64,000 nt of DNA, taken from the NCBI RefSeq assembly GCF_045290345.1, contig NZ_CP155447.1:9176001-9240000 (forward strand), in the 5' to 3' direction. Numbering within the stretch: position 1 is the first letter of the stretch; the number at the start of each line of letters is the position of its first letter. Positions 35,335 through 47,343 of the stretch are shown piece by piece. The notes beneath the pieces were generated by a model, which did not search any database, was not told the origin of the DNA, and saw nothing but the letters and a program-made list of their open reading frames with translations. Position numbers and translations under genes: made by a program. Origin of the DNA: Singulisphaera sp045290345 (GTDB taxonomy: Bacteria > Planctomycetota > Planctomycetia > Isosphaerales > Isosphaeraceae).

Positions 35335-35661
35335 ATGCCCATTCAGGATCAGGCGGGGGTCCGCCCCCTCGATTCGTCAGACGAGCTCGATGAGGCTCGC
35401 CTTGAAGCGATCGGCTTCATCTTCCATGGTTCCATTCCATTGGAGGATGTGAAGAAGAAAGCGATCAAGGCAGGAACGAATCTCCTGCACTTCGCCCGTT
35501 GTGCCAAGCTCGACAAGGTCGGCGACGAGGAAGTCGCCATCTGGTACCGGTCGATCAGTATCGCTAAGGTTCACTTGGATGATACGATCGGTCAGAACCG
35601 ATGGAAGTGGTGCAAGATCTGCGAGCGAGAAATCACCCAGAAGATTCTCAACGAGCGTTGA
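35335..35661 (+). CDS. Conserved-looking small protein of unknown function
   Basis: 108 residues from ATG 35335. Soluble, mixed helix and strand, ending with a Trp/Cys-rich motif WKWCKICEREI that could bind a metal. No family recognised and no operon partners: it lies between the divergent UbiB-like gene and the convergent surface-protein gene. An upstream extension to 35248 is open but lacks support. Confidence 0.55.
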   Translation: MPIQDQAGVRPLDSSDELDEARLEAIGFIFHGSIPLEDVKKKAIKAGTNLLHFARCAKLDKVGDEEVAIWYRSISIAKVHLDDTIGQNRWKWCKICEREITQKILNER

Positions 35662-35725
35662 TCTCGATTCGTATCAAAGGCGAGACATGGCGACGGTCCC
35701 CGGAGATCGTCACCATCGCTCCACC

Positions 35726-38700
35726 TCAGCGTTGGCGCTGACTCTGCTTCCACTGGAGCAGTGAATGCAACCGCTGTCTCAGACCGGCAGGACTGTGATT
35801 TGCTTCGGCCAAGTGAGGGGCGAATCGCAGTCGATTGCCGGCTCCGGTTCCCTTCGGCCCACTCGATTGCCAAAGTGAAGCCTGTCGGCGCTGTGCCGTG
35901 AGCCGGGTGAGTAGGAACCAACGATGTCCACTCGCTCTCCTCGGGCCTGCTAAAATTCCGGCTGGTCGCACATCCGATGGTTTCACCACGGCGCCTGGTT
36001 GGGCTGGTTCCGTTCGGGTCTCAGGACTCACCTGTAACTGTAACGGGATTGAGAGGGGTGGGGTTGTTTCAACAACCTCCTCCCGCTCGACGGAAACCCA
36101 TCGCGGTATGATCGTCGTGATCGCATCAGGGCCCACATTTCCGGCCAGGTCGATCGAGTGTACCTGGACCGTCCGAGGTCCCTTGAGCAGGTCGGCGGTC
36201 GAAAATTGCGTGGTGCGACCCAGGAAGAGATAGGTTCCTGAGCCCCCAAGTCGATATTCGTGAGTCTCGTCGATCCCGGTTGCCTCGAACTGCACGCGGC
36301 CGTCCTGAAACGCAATCAGGTGGGCGACAGCTCCAGGAGCGATCGAGTCGTAAATCATAATGACAGAGGCGATCGGCCCTCGATTGCCGCTGGAATCATA
36401 GGCGCGGACATAGACGGTGTTCGATCCCTGGGTCAGACCATCGGGAACGAATGAGGTCGGCGATGAGACCGGCTTGAAGGAATTTGGAGCATTGCCCAGG
36501 CTATACTCATAGCCGGTGGCATCGGTCACGGTGGTAAACCGGAGTCGACTGTCATTGGTCACACCGTCCGTTGCGCTCGCTCCGGTATCGCGGACGAGTC
36601 CGAGCCCGGTTGGGGCCGTCAATGTGACAGCCGGGAGGAGAGCGACAGACTGGTTGGTGACTCGCTGGCCGTTGAGAGTGGCTGCGTAAACTTTCCAGGA
36701 GGCGGTCGAGCGCAGGCTTGCCGGCCCCTTGAACGTATTCCCGCTGGCCGTGACGACGACCCCTGACGGGTCGGTCGTGCGCGAGTTGCCGGCCTCGAAC
36801 GTCGTCGGCAGACCGAGATTCGCTTGCGCCCGGGCCGCCAAGAACGCCTCGCTCCACACGATGGCGTTGTCAGTGAACGCAAGCGACATGTAGGTGCGAT
36901 TTTCGCTTCGCTTCGTGTAGATGCTTTCCTCAACCTCGAAGACGGCGCCCCGGAGATTGTCCTCAAAGGTGTTCCCTCGGACGGTTGCTCCGAGAATCGG
37001 GGCGCGACTCCATCCCCACATCACGGGGGATTCGCTCCCAGCAGCCGCGATTCTTAAACCATGGTTGCCCCCAATAAAGTGATTATTGAGGACCTTGGTA
37101 TCGAAGTGGTTCCCCGCGAGGATCATCCCTTCGGCAATGGAACTGCCGCGAGCGTCGATCGTATTGCCTTGAAAAGTTTCCTGAATAAATCCCGTGGAGA
37201 TCGAGATGATGAGGTTCCCAGGCGACATGGGCGCGTTGAGAAGGTATGTCGTGGGACTGAGTGACTGGGCAATCAGCCGCCATTGACCGGCCTCGGGCCC
37301 TGAAAGAATGGAGATCACATCTCCGGTCGTCGCCACTCCTCCCTGAAGGTAAGGGATCTGCACGACTCGACCATCCGTCGAGATGGACGAAACCGCTCCC
37401 TCGTAGTTGAGGCGATACGACTCGGTCAGCACGATCTCAGGCGCATTCGGGTGAGCAACGGTATCGTTGTCCATCGGACCGATGCCGGAGACGTTATTAT
37501 CACGAATGACATCGCGATATCCTGATCCCGTCATCACAAGGAACCGCCAGGACTTTCCCGTCGAACCGACGGGCTGGACCGTGTTGTTCGCGATCAGAAC
37601 GTCATGGGTGTAGTGGCCCGCGAATGCGGTGTACGCGAACGTGTTAGGAACTGTACCCTGGTAGTTGTTCCCCGTAACCAACCAAGGCCCGTTGTTGAAC
37701 TCGGTCATTCCTCCCTTGAGGATGTTGTCGGCGATCACGCCGCTCTCGGCTCGAGTCACCCAGATCAAGTGCGCGGCGGACTCCCAACTGCTCGCGGCGG
37801 GGGGAGACATCAGGTCGAGATGGGTCAGGCGGATATTCACGAGCGGAGTCCTCGGGGCCCCACCGTAGAGATCGGGAGTGCCGATCACGGAGGGTTCCGA
37901 GCCGGTTCCGGTCGCCCACCGGATCGGCCCCGCGAATCGGACCGAGAATCCATCGAGCGTCGTATTCCCGCATTCGACGTTGATTGCGGTCGTCCACACC
38001 GGGTCACTGGCCGCCTGACTGAACAGAATCGTCGCGCCAGGATCGGCCGTGATGATGATCGGGCGAGCGAGCAACAATGGTTGGCTGACCTGGTAAACGC
38101 CCGCACTCAGATGGATGGAACCATATTGATTGATCAGGATGACAAGATTGTCTCCCGGCCTGGCCACGATCGAGTTTGTCGAGGCCGTGGGGGCCCGATT
38201 GCCGAGATTAACAGCCCCTCCCGCGAACTGAACCGCGTGCATACTGCCGTCATCGAGCACCACGCGCAGGGTCATTGTGCTCCCGGTCTCGTCGCGGATT
38301 GGGGAAAATCCGATGTCCGCACGCGAGGCGTCGGTCGTCGACCGTTGGAAAGTCAGGCGGCGGGCGAACGGATCCACCCAGCCGCTCGAGCCCGGGTTGG
38401 CCTGAAAGCCCCAGTTGCTTCGTGCTTCATCGCTGAGCGTTGCGGAAACCACCGACCGCCCTGCCGGCAGTCCGCTCACGGCCACATGCACATCACCGAG
38501 GGCCAATGGGTTGAAACCATCCTGACCGACCCAGCCGGCTCCGATGGTCCCCCACGTTACGACAGCGGGCACCTGGCTCGGGATTCTCAACCCCGGGTCG
38601 GATGAACCCGCGACCACGGTCATTTCATCGGACTTGCCATCGGTGTAGACGACAGTGAGCGTGAGCACCTGGCCGGACAGGCCTGGAATCGGATTGAAGT

Positions 38701-39385
38701 AGAGGTCCGCCTTGGTCGGGTCAGACATTCGTTTCCGAAACTCGGCATTCGAGAGCGAACCCGGGTTGGTTCCGAAGCTCCATCCCGCCCCTGACGCAGC
38801 TCTTACGTTCAACGACGCGACACCAACCCTCGACGACAGATTGGTGAGTGCAAGACGAATATCCTGAATCCCGTCCGGGCCAACCCCGGCACCCGGTCCG
38901 GTCAGATCCTGGCCGTCCTGGCCAACCCACTGTACGGTCGCCAGCGCACTTGGCATCCGGAGGTTGGGATCGGCAGTCCCGCCTTGGACGTGGATCACAA
39001 CGCTCGTGGTGTCATCGTACACAAGACTCACGAAGAAGGTGCGGCCCGTCTCGACCATATAAGGATCGAGATAGAGATCCGCCGTCGTCGCTCCGGGCGC
39101 CTGAATCCAACCCGCGGGACTCGGTCCCGGCCGGCCGTTGTACACCCATTGCCCGCCATCATAGCCGAGCACATCCACCTTCACGACCGTACGATCTGAG
39201 GGAAGGTTCGAGACAGCAATGTGCATGTCTTGAACTTCATTGGGCGGGCCGTTCTGCGTTGTTCCAACCACGTCGTGGCCATCCTGGCCGAGCCAAATCC
39301 CCGTGACGGCCTGCGTGGCCATCAAGACTCGTCCTTCAAGCGCGGCAACTGAAACGAACGTGGCCCGTCGGCGTTGCGGTCTCAT
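35726..39385 (-). CDS. Giant secreted surface protein: three repeats, beta-helix, Ig-like domains
   Basis: 1219 residues. The N-terminus has RRR and ALEGRVLMA, the LE-x-R-x-L type motif common on planctomycete exported proteins. Three repeats of about 120 residues begin with a 'W-x-GQDG' strand (near 31, 153 and 282) and share 'PG-x-W', 'ADLYF-P' and 'DDG' positions. A right-handed beta-helix-like region follows (about 410-900, repeated 'NNTV', 'GNTF', 'DNLRG' turns), then an Ig-like part (GSNTVYVRAYDSSGNRGP). No catalytic motif was recognised. Adhesion or polysaccharide binding is inferred. Confidence 0.8.
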   Translation of the reverse strand: MRPQRRRATFVSVAALEGRVLMATQAVTGIWLGQDGHDVVGTTQNGPPNEVQDMHIAVSNLPSDRTVVKVDVLGYDGGQWVYNGRPGPSPAGWIQAPGATTADLYLDPYMVETGRTFFVSLVYDDTTSVVIHVQGGTADPNLRMPSALATVQWVGQDGQDLTGPGAGVGPDGIQDIRLALTNLSSRVGVASLNVRAASGAGWSFGTNPGSLSNAEFRKRMSDPTKADLYFNPIPGLSGQVLTLTVVYTDGKSDEMTVVAGSSDPGLRIPSQVPAVVTWGTIGAGWVGQDGFNPLALGDVHVAVSGLPAGRSVVSATLSDEARSNWGFQANPGSSGWVDPFARRLTFQRSTTDASRADIGFSPIRDETGSTMTLRVVLDDGSMHAVQFAGGAVNLGNRAPTASTNSIVARPGDNLVILINQYGSIHLSAGVYQVSQPLLLARPIIITADPGATILFSQAASDPVWTTAINVECGNTTLDGFSVRFAGPIRWATGTGSEPSVIGTPDLYGGAPRTPLVNIRLTHLDLMSPPAASSWESAAHLIWVTRAESGVIADNILKGGMTEFNNGPWLVTGNNYQGTVPNTFAYTAFAGHYTHDVLIANNTVQPVGSTGKSWRFLVMTGSGYRDVIRDNNVSGIGPMDNDTVAHPNAPEIVLTESYRLNYEGAVSSISTDGRVVQIPYLQGGVATTGDVISILSGPEAGQWRLIAQSLSPTTYLLNAPMSPGNLIISISTGFIQETFQGNTIDARGSSIAEGMILAGNHFDTKVLNNHFIGGNHGLRIAAAGSESPVMWGWSRAPILGATVRGNTFEDNLRGAVFEVEESIYTKRSENRTYMSLAFTDNAIVWSEAFLAARAQANLGLPTTFEAGNSRTTDPSGVVVTASGNTFKGPASLRSTASWKVYAATLNGQRVTNQSVALLPAVTLTAPTGLGLVRDTGASATDGVTNDSRLRFTTVTDATGYEYSLGNAPNSFKPVSSPTSFVPDGLTQGSNTVYVRAYDSSGNRGPIASVIMIYDSIAPGAVAHLIAFQDGRVQFEATGIDETHEYRLGGSGTYLFLGRTTQFSTADLLKGPRTVQVHSIDLAGNVGPDAITTIIPRWVSVEREEVVETTPPLSIPLQLQVSPETRTEPAQPGAVVKPSDVRPAGILAGPRRASGHRWFLLTRLTAQRRQASLWQSSGPKGTGAGNRLRFAPHLAEANHSPAGLRQRLHSLLQWKQSQRQR

Positions 39386-40164
39386 GATTGTGGTCTTGCC
39401 AGGGGTGCATCGAGATCGCCCTCCTTGAGCGGTAGAACGGGGTCCATCCCCTCGACATCGAGTTCAAGAGACGTCTGAATTCATCAGGATCGAAATTAGG
39501 GCGTTGATACGGGCCAGGGGCTCCCGGATCACAGACCCGTGGAATTCAGGCACTGCAAAGTTCGGCCTCAACCTGAGAATGGGGATCGTTTCGGCGGCCC
39601 GGGTGACAGGGCTCCTCCCTTTCAAATCAACCCTAGGACGCGGAAGCCGGTATGTCTTTAAAACTACGGAGACTTGCCATTTTTGCCTTGGGACCCTTGA
39701 CGGACTGCGGAGCCGTTCCACTGACAGTGCACAATCGAGAATTGTCACGCCAGTGTGTAGCGTGTTGAGAACCGAGTCGATTTGAGACGAACCAGAGTGA
39801 CGATGGGGGGGAATCGCGAAGCAACAGTCAATGATAACTGTTAATCAAAAAACGACGGTTCTATCAATGAGTGGAGTGGGGAGTCAAATAAGGAGAGGGG
39901 AAGTGGAGGGAAGGAAGGATCTCGATCGCGAGGCGATTGCGTTCCTTCGGCCGATCTCAGCAGAGGGACGTGGTCGTTCTGAATCGGGGATCAGGAGGGG
40001 AGCAGTCGTGGATGAGCGACGCTATCCCACAAATCAAAGCGAAAATCCGACCCACCGCAGATGAGACAGGCCGACAAAATCGGAATTTTGGCAGGGCCGG
40101 CTCAGCCGATCTGGGAGGTTCGGCTCAACCAACGCGCGGAAAATATCACAGCACATGTGCATTC
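39386..40164. other. 779-bp intergenic region upstream of the surface-protein gene
   Basis: Only short reading frames without motifs occur on either strand. It contains the upstream region of the surface-protein gene. I found no credible gene, RNA or repeat. Confidence 0.5.
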
Positions 40165-40878
40165 TCAGCCAAAGCCGATGGCGAAGGCCGTCGCTTCGAG
40201 CAGGGCGATCATCTCGCGTCGCTGGAGACGTCTGGCGAGGGGGGCAAGAGCCGGAGTGGGCTTTCCGTCACGGCAAAGGGAAATAAAGCCAAACGGGTTC
40301 CATTGATTGCCGTTCAGCAGGTGATCTCCCAAGGACCGATCCGGCAAGGTGGCCAGCAGGCGGCGAACTGATTCGGCGAGCGGTTCGAAGATCGAGTGTT
40401 GACCGACTCGTCGGAACCAGTAGGACGCATTGCCCGAGTCGGGTTCGCGGCGATGGGCGATCCCGTGCCAGTACGCCGAGACGGCCCGCTCGCCCAGGCC
40501 ATCGGCCTGTTGCGCCGCCTCGTGGCTGGCTTCCCAGAAGTCGTGGATCTGAAACAGCCCCGCGACCAGGGCGAGCCGGGCCGACCTTGGTACTGCGGGG
40601 AGGAGTGACTGCCAGGCGGAGTCGGACAGAGCCGGCTCGAGCCAGGGCCGCGAAGGGGGGGACTGAACCAGTCCGACCCCCTCCGCCTGGTCATCTCCCA
40701 GCGCGGCATGCCCTAACGCCGCGATCAACCCGGCCGGTGTCAGGTTCAAGGCAGCAATCAACTGCTTCGGCGTTTCACCCGCTTCGAGTCGTTCCAGAAC
40801 CAGGTCGAGCGTGACGCCGGAACTGAAGCGGGGCGAAACCCCTGGACGACAGTCGATAAGCCCCCAGATACCGCTCAT
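40165..40878 (-). CDS. Protein with N-terminal DUF433-like segment and a His/Trp-rich domain of unknown function
   Basis: 237 residues; a purine-rich GGGAGGGG lies upstream of ATG 40878. Residues about 20-60 (VTLDLVLERLEAGETPKQLIAALNLTPAGLIAALGHAAL) look like the helix-turn-helix of DUF433 antitoxin-like proteins. The second half has HDFWEASHEAAQ and AYWHGIAHRREPDSGNASYWFRR, a pattern I have seen in proteins of unknown function. It lies 45 bp upstream of the rseP-like gene's end on the same strand. Function unknown. Confidence 0.65.
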   Translation of the reverse strand: MSGIWGLIDCRPGVSPRFSSGVTLDLVLERLEAGETPKQLIAALNLTPAGLIAALGHAALGDDQAEGVGLVQSPPSRPWLEPALSDSAWQSLLPAVPRSARLALVAGLFQIHDFWEASHEAAQQADGLGERAVSAYWHGIAHRREPDSGNASYWFRRVGQHSIFEPLAESVRRLLATLPDRSLGDHLLNGNQWNPFGFISLCRDGKPTPALAPLARRLQRREMIALLEATAFAIGFG

Positions 40879-40923
40879 TCCCGACCCCTCCCTCTTGGAT
40901 CCGCACAGGGCCGATCCCGGGAA

Positions 40924-42875
<1,952 letters not shown>

Positions 42876-42888
<13 letters not shown>

Positions 42889-44045
42889 CGTCTTACCTCC
42901 TGCCGAGCCCAGGCGTCGACCACCCAGAGTTCGTCGAGTGTGGGCCTGGGATTGAATGTGTGGTTATCAAGCACCGCGCGGCACGCGCGGGGAAGGTCGA
43001 GGAAACCGATTTCGCCATCAAGGAATCGAGCGACCGCAGCCTCATTCGCGGCGTTCAACGCCGCCCCCGCGGTCCCACCCCGACGCATGACCTCGAATCC
43101 CAACTCCAGACAGGGGAACGTCTCGCCGTCTGGCGGCTCGAAGGTTAACGAAAACGACTTGGTCAGGTCGAGTAACGGGCACCCACCCGCCACTCGGTCG
43201 GGGTAGGTCAAGGCAAACTGGATCGGCAATCGCATGTCGGGAGGGGAAAGCTGCGCAATCACGCTTCCATCCACGAACTCCACCATGGAGTGGACGATCG
43301 ATTCGGGATGGACGACGACTTCGATCTGTTCGGGTTTGAGATCGAACAACCACCTTGCTTCGATGACTTCGAGCGCCTTGTTCATTAACGTGGCGGAGTC
43401 GACCGAAATTTTCGGGCCCATTTGCCAGGTGGGATGTCGGATGGCTTCGGCGGCGGAAACCTCGGCGAGTTCCCGGCGCGATCGGCCTCGAAATGGTCCG
43501 CCCGAGGAGGTCAGGATGACCCGACGAACTTCTCGATCCTGCCCGGAGCGAAGCGCCTGGAAGATGGCGGAATGCTCGCTATCGACCGGCAGAATTGATC
43601 CGCCCCGTTCTCGAGCGAGATCCATGACCAGCGGGCCGGCCACGACGAGTGTCTCTTTATTGGCGAGAGCGACGATCTTACCGGCTTCGAGAGCCGCCCA
43701 GGTGCTCTGGAGGCCGGCAGCCCCCACGATCGCGCTGAGGACCCGATCGGTCTGTTCGTCCTGGACCATCGTGATGAGGCCGTCCTGTCCGGACAGTACC
43801 TCCACGCCGGTCCCACTCAATTGCCCATTGATGCAGGCAGCGGCTTGGGGATCGGTCAGCGTGATATATCGGGGGCGACACGCTCTTGCCTGGTCGACGA
43901 GAGCTTCCCAACTGGTATGGGCGCCCAGGCCGTACGCTCCCAGGCGCGCACCCCCATCGTGTTCGATCACGCTCAGGGCGCTTCGGCCCACGGAGCCCGT
44001 CGAACCCAGGACCACGACATTCGTCAATTTGACGCCCGAATCCAT
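42876..44045 (-). CDS. dxr: 1-deoxy-D-xylulose 5-phosphate reductoisomerase
   Basis: 389 residues from ATG 44045 (AGGAG 12 nt upstream); ATG 44072 and GTG 44111 are alternatives. NVVVLGSTGSVGRSAL binds NADPH. ALANKETLV, PVDSEHSAIFQ, LTSSGGPFRG, WQMGPKISVDSATLMNKALEVIEA and HPESIVHSMVEFVDGS are the conserved substrate and metal segments. It makes 2-C-methyl-D-erythritol 4-phosphate, the committed step of the MEP isoprenoid route. The pairing with rseP echoes the dxr-uppS-cdsA-rseP order of proteobacteria, with the middle genes absent. Confidence 0.96.
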
Positions 44046-44425
44046 CGGCGTTCTCGGCTCCTGGCCCGACATCCGTTGTATCTCTAAGTAGGCCAAACGG
44101 AGCCGTCGCACAGGGCAGGCCGAGCAGACCCTCGTCCGCCGATTCCCCCGCGGACCGTCCGGTCGTTTACCTATTGGCTCACTATAAGAATTCTAAGAGA
44201 AACCGGCAAGCCAGGCCACGGCCAGGACGATCGGTAGGCTCGGCTTGCGATTGCGAGTCGGGCCGGAACTCTCGGGCAACAGTCGGAGCGAACGACTCGC
44301 CCTGGTCGGTTGGTCCTGTTTCGGGGCAAGGGTTGAAAAGCTTGACCACTCTGGATGAAGTAGAGGGGTAACTTGACGCTTGGTCCGGGGGGGATTCGAC
44401 TCCTCGAAAACATTCGGAGCGATCG
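44046..44425. other. Divergent intergenic region between dxr and the thioredoxin-like gene
   Basis: 380 bp. The dxr-side promoter is described separately. Short reading frames here have no motifs. I see no RNA gene. Confidence 0.5.
44181..44209 (-). promoter_or_regulatory. Sigma70-like promoter for dxr-rseP
   Basis: On the minus strand TTGCCG (44209-44204) and TATAGT (44186-44181) are separated by 17 bp, with 4/6 and 5/6 consensus matches. It lies about 130 bp upstream of the chosen dxr start. Confidence 0.5.
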
Positions 44426-45556
44426 ATGACAGGCCTTGGACGAATCGTGCCCGTCGGGCTGTTCCTGCTCTTGGCGGGCTGTGCCGACTCCGCACCCAAT
44501 ATCGAGATCACGACCGGGCCCCCCGGTTACGCATCCACGGCGGGAGACGAGGCCAAGCGACCGATTCGCCTGGATGCGGCTTCAACTCCCGAGCAGCTTT
44601 TTGACGAGGCCAAGCGGGCTGCGGATATGGGCAATCTCGGAGGCGCATCGGCGTTACTGGAAGAGGTGGTGAAGCTCGAGCCAGGAAATCGCGAGGCGCT
44701 CGTCATGCTCGCCGCGGTGGATCAAGATCGAGCGAGTAGCATGGACTCGCCCAAGAACTCGCGGACCTATCTGAGGTCAGCGGAGGTGATTCGCCAGGTT
44801 CAGAGCCAATTCAAAAAGCTGAACCCAATGGAAACCAACCTGTTCCGCGCGGCCCTGTTTAACGAGGCCCGAATCCTGGCTTCCGAGGGGAAAGCCGAAA
44901 AAGCCGTCGAGGCCCTCAAAGGATCCATCGAATCGGGCTTCTCGAATGCAGAGAGTTTGCGGAGCGACAAAGCCTTCCATTCCTTGCAAGAACGGGCCGA
45001 GTTCAAGGAACTGATCGCGAAGGTTGAGGAGTCCGCTCGGATTCAAGTGAAAGCCAAGGTCCAGGCGCTCTTCGCGGAAACCAAACCATTCGCCTTCGAC
45101 TTCAGTCTCCCGAACCTCGAGGGGAAGACGGTCTCCTCAGCCGACTTTCGCGGAAAGGTCTTGGTCGTCGACTTTTGGGGAACCTGGTGCCCACCGTGCC
45201 GGCGGGAGATCCCCCACTTCATCGACCTTCAGAAAACGTACCAGGACAAGGGCGTGCAAGTCGTCGGCATCAACTATGAACAAGTGCCGCCGGAGAAGGT
45301 GAACGAGACGATTTCCGCCTTCGTCAAGGAAAACAAGATCCCTTATCCATGCCTGATCGGTGATGATAAAACGCAGGAACGTGCCGGGGGCATCGAAGGC
45401 TTCCCGACCACCTTTTTCATCGATCGCACAGGCAAGGTTCGCGCCAAGCTGGCCGGTCTCTTCGATATGGAAGACAGCATTTCCCGCCTGGGGATGGAGG
45501 AAATCGTCAAGACACTCCTGGCTGAAGAAGCCTCCACGTCCACCGAAACACCGTGA
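44426..45556 (+). CDS. Lipoprotein with TPR-like helices and TlpA-type thioredoxin domain
   Basis: 376 residues. The lipobox LLAGC (Cys19) anchors it to a membrane. Residues about 50-210 are helical and TPR-like (AASTPEQLFDEAKRAADMGN and similar). The C-terminal thioredoxin fold has FDFSLPNLEGKTVSSADF and the redox site WCPPC (254-258), then EGFPTTFFIDRTG with the cis-Pro. TlpA/ResA proteins reduce disulfides outside the cytoplasm, for example during cytochrome c maturation. The substrate here is unknown. Confidence 0.9.
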   Translation: MTGLGRIVPVGLFLLLAGCADSAPNIEITTGPPGYASTAGDEAKRPIRLDAASTPEQLFDEAKRAADMGNLGGASALLEEVVKLEPGNREALVMLAAVDQDRASSMDSPKNSRTYLRSAEVIRQVQSQFKKLNPMETNLFRAALFNEARILASEGKAEKAVEALKGSIESGFSNAESLRSDKAFHSLQERAEFKELIAKVEESARIQVKAKVQALFAETKPFAFDFSLPNLEGKTVSSADFRGKVLVVDFWGTWCPPCRREIPHFIDLQKTYQDKGVQVVGINYEQVPPEKVNETISAFVKENKIPYPCLIGDDKTQERAGGIEGFPTTFFIDRTGKVRAKLAGLFDMEDSISRLGMEEIVKTLLAEEASTSTETP

Positions 45557-45600
45557 ACGCCTGCGGCGACTGATCGATTCAGGGCGAATCTCGGAGCAGG

Positions 45601-45637
45601 CCAGAGTGGGAGCGGGACTCGATTCCCGCCCCTCTGG
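45601..45637 (+). terminator. GC-rich hairpin after the TlpA-like gene
   Basis: CCAGAG...GCGGG (45601-45616) pairs with CCCGCCCCTCTGG (45625-45637), with small bulges and an 8-nt loop. It lies about 45 bp after the stop; no T run follows. Confidence 0.45.
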
Positions 45638-45760
45638 CACTGGTCGTCGGGGGCGGCGAACTCGCGAATTGACGAAGGTCTTGAAGACGAATTGACGATT
45701 CCGGCAAGTTCCTCTAAAGTCCGGCCCTCCGCTCGGACCGCTGATACTCGAGGAGGGGCC

Positions 45761-46303
45761 ATGGACTGGCGATTGAACGTTCGTCGTCTACTGATCTCGG
45801 TGTTCCTGGTCGTCCATCTCAGCGCAACTTTGCTCTGGGTGCTCCCCCCCTGCCCGCTCCGGCAACGGACGACCAGCCTCATTTCTTACTACATCCTGCC
45901 GCTCGGATTCTGGCAATACTGGACGATGTTTGCTCCCGATCCGGTGCAGAACACGTTTACTCTCGAAGCCGAGGTCGTGGACGCGAAGGGAATTCGAGCC
46001 GTTTTTCCCTTCGTTAAATTGGCCGACTACACGGCCCTCCAGGGAATTCCCCGATTTCGGCACTCGAAATATGCGGCGAACCTGAGTGTGGATGACTTCG
46101 AGCTGCCGCGCAAATACGCCGCTCGCCACGCGGTTCGCCAGCTCAACCTGCCCGCCGACGCTTATCCCGTGGAAGTTCAACTCGTCTATCAGATTCGGCC
46201 CACGCCACCGCCCGGGAATCCCGTCGACCTGATGACCCCGACGCAACGATCGCCCTTCCCGACGACATATCAGTTCGCGAGCGAGAAGGAGGTACGGCCA
46301 TGA
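45761..46303 (+). CDS. Membrane-anchored partner of the HTTM protein
   Basis: 180 residues from ATG 45761, selected by GAGGAGG upstream. One membrane helix near the N-terminus (about 10-30) precedes PLGFWQYWTMFAPDPVQNT, a motif common in small genes found next to HTTM proteins, and an exported alpha/beta domain. The stop overlaps the next ATG (ATGA), implying joint translation with the HTTM gene. Function unknown; a substrate-binding or assembly partner is plausible. Confidence 0.75.
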   Translation: MDWRLNVRRLLISVFLVVHLSATLLWVLPPCPLRQRTTSLISYYILPLGFWQYWTMFAPDPVQNTFTLEAEVVDAKGIRAVFPFVKLADYTALQGIPRFRHSKYAANLSVDDFELPRKYAARHAVRQLNLPADAYPVEVQLVYQIRPTPPPGNPVDLMTPTQRSPFPTTYQFASEKEVRP

Positions 46304-47343
46304 ATCCATTCCGCGTGTGGAACCGATTTTGGTTCGGCCCGATCTCGGCTCGCCCGTTGGGAGCCTTCCGCATCGTCTTCGGCCTACTTTGTTTGGCCAA
46401 CCTCGCGTTCATGTCCTTCGAGCTCGACTACTGGTTCACGAACACCGGCCTGCTGCAAGGAACCGAGGCCCGGGAAGTTGCCGGAGCGCTCCGCTTCTCC
46501 CCGTTGCAATGGGTTGACGACCCGCTGACCGTCCGCCTCTTTTTCGGGGCAACGGCCGTCGTGGTGGTCCTATTCACCGTGGGCTGGCACACGAGGATCA
46601 TGGGGGTCTTGCTCTACCTCACGTTGCTCTCGATCCACCACCGGAATATCGTGACCAACTGCGGTGTCGATACGCTCGTGCTGATCATGGCCTTCTACGC
46701 GATGTTGAGCCCTTGTGGAGCCGCCTTTTCACTCGATGCCCGGCGGGCGGCCCGCAAACGAGGAACGCTCGCCGAACCTTTGATCGTTCCTTGGGCTCAA
46801 CGTCTGATCCAGTTGCATCTCTCGCTGATCTACTTCGACACGGCCGTCCTCAAGTGCAATGGGGGAACCTGGCTCGGGGGAACGGCACTCCACTTTGTTC
46901 TGAGCAACACCGAAGTCGGCCGCTCACAACTGATGTGGCTGGTCGAGTATCCGTTGGTGATCAATCTCCTGACTTACATCGCCCTGGCCGTCGAGTTCGG
47001 ACTTGCCGTTTTCCTCTGGTTTCGACCCACTCGGGTTTGGATGGCCCTTGCGGGACTCGGGCTGCATGCCGGAGTTCTCTTTACCGTGAACGTGCCGATC
47101 TTCGGCGAGGTCATGACAGCCTGCTACCTTGTCTTCCTCGCGCCTGACGAACTCAACTCGTTGATTCGCTGCCTGAACCCCCGATCCTGGTTTCGGCGTC
47201 GGAGTGAGACCGGGGCGCCGCTCGCCAAAGTTCCCGGCCGTGTCGATTCTCCGTCGGGACTGGCGGGACGACATCAATTCGATCCCGCACTCAACCGGAT
47301 CCGTGCCGCGATCGGAACGGGTGAGGACCACTTGGAAGATTGA
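46300..47343 (+). CDS. HTTM (vitamin K carboxylase-like) integral membrane protein
   Basis: 347 residues with multiple helices, preceded by AAGGAGGT. Motifs FRIVFGLLCLANL, GWHTRIMGVLLYLTLLSIHHRN, PWAQRLIQLHLSLIYFDTAVLKCNGGTWLGGTAL and the C-terminal VNVPIFGEVMTACYLVFL define the HTTM family, homologous to the membrane part of gamma-glutamyl carboxylase. The lumenal carboxylase domain of the animal enzyme is missing. It is co-translated with its upstream partner. The reaction is not established for short bacterial forms. Confidence 0.88.
   Translation: MNPFRVWNRFWFGPISARPLGAFRIVFGLLCLANLAFMSFELDYWFTNTGLLQGTEAREVAGALRFSPLQWVDDPLTVRLFFGATAVVVVLFTVGWHTRIMGVLLYLTLLSIHHRNIVTNCGVDTLVLIMAFYAMLSPCGAAFSLDARRAARKRGTLAEPLIVPWAQRLIQLHLSLIYFDTAVLKCNGGTWLGGTALHFVLSNTEVGRSQLMWLVEYPLVINLLTYIALAVEFGLAVFLWFRPTRVWMALAGLGLHAGVLFTVNVPIFGEVMTACYLVFLAPDELNSLIRCLNPRSWFRRRSETGAPLAKVPGRVDSPSGLAGRHQFDPALNRIRAAIGTGEDHLED

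Noticed and set aside
37604..38605. 333-residue plus-strand frame over the surface protein
   Set aside because: Antisense of the threefold repeat region.
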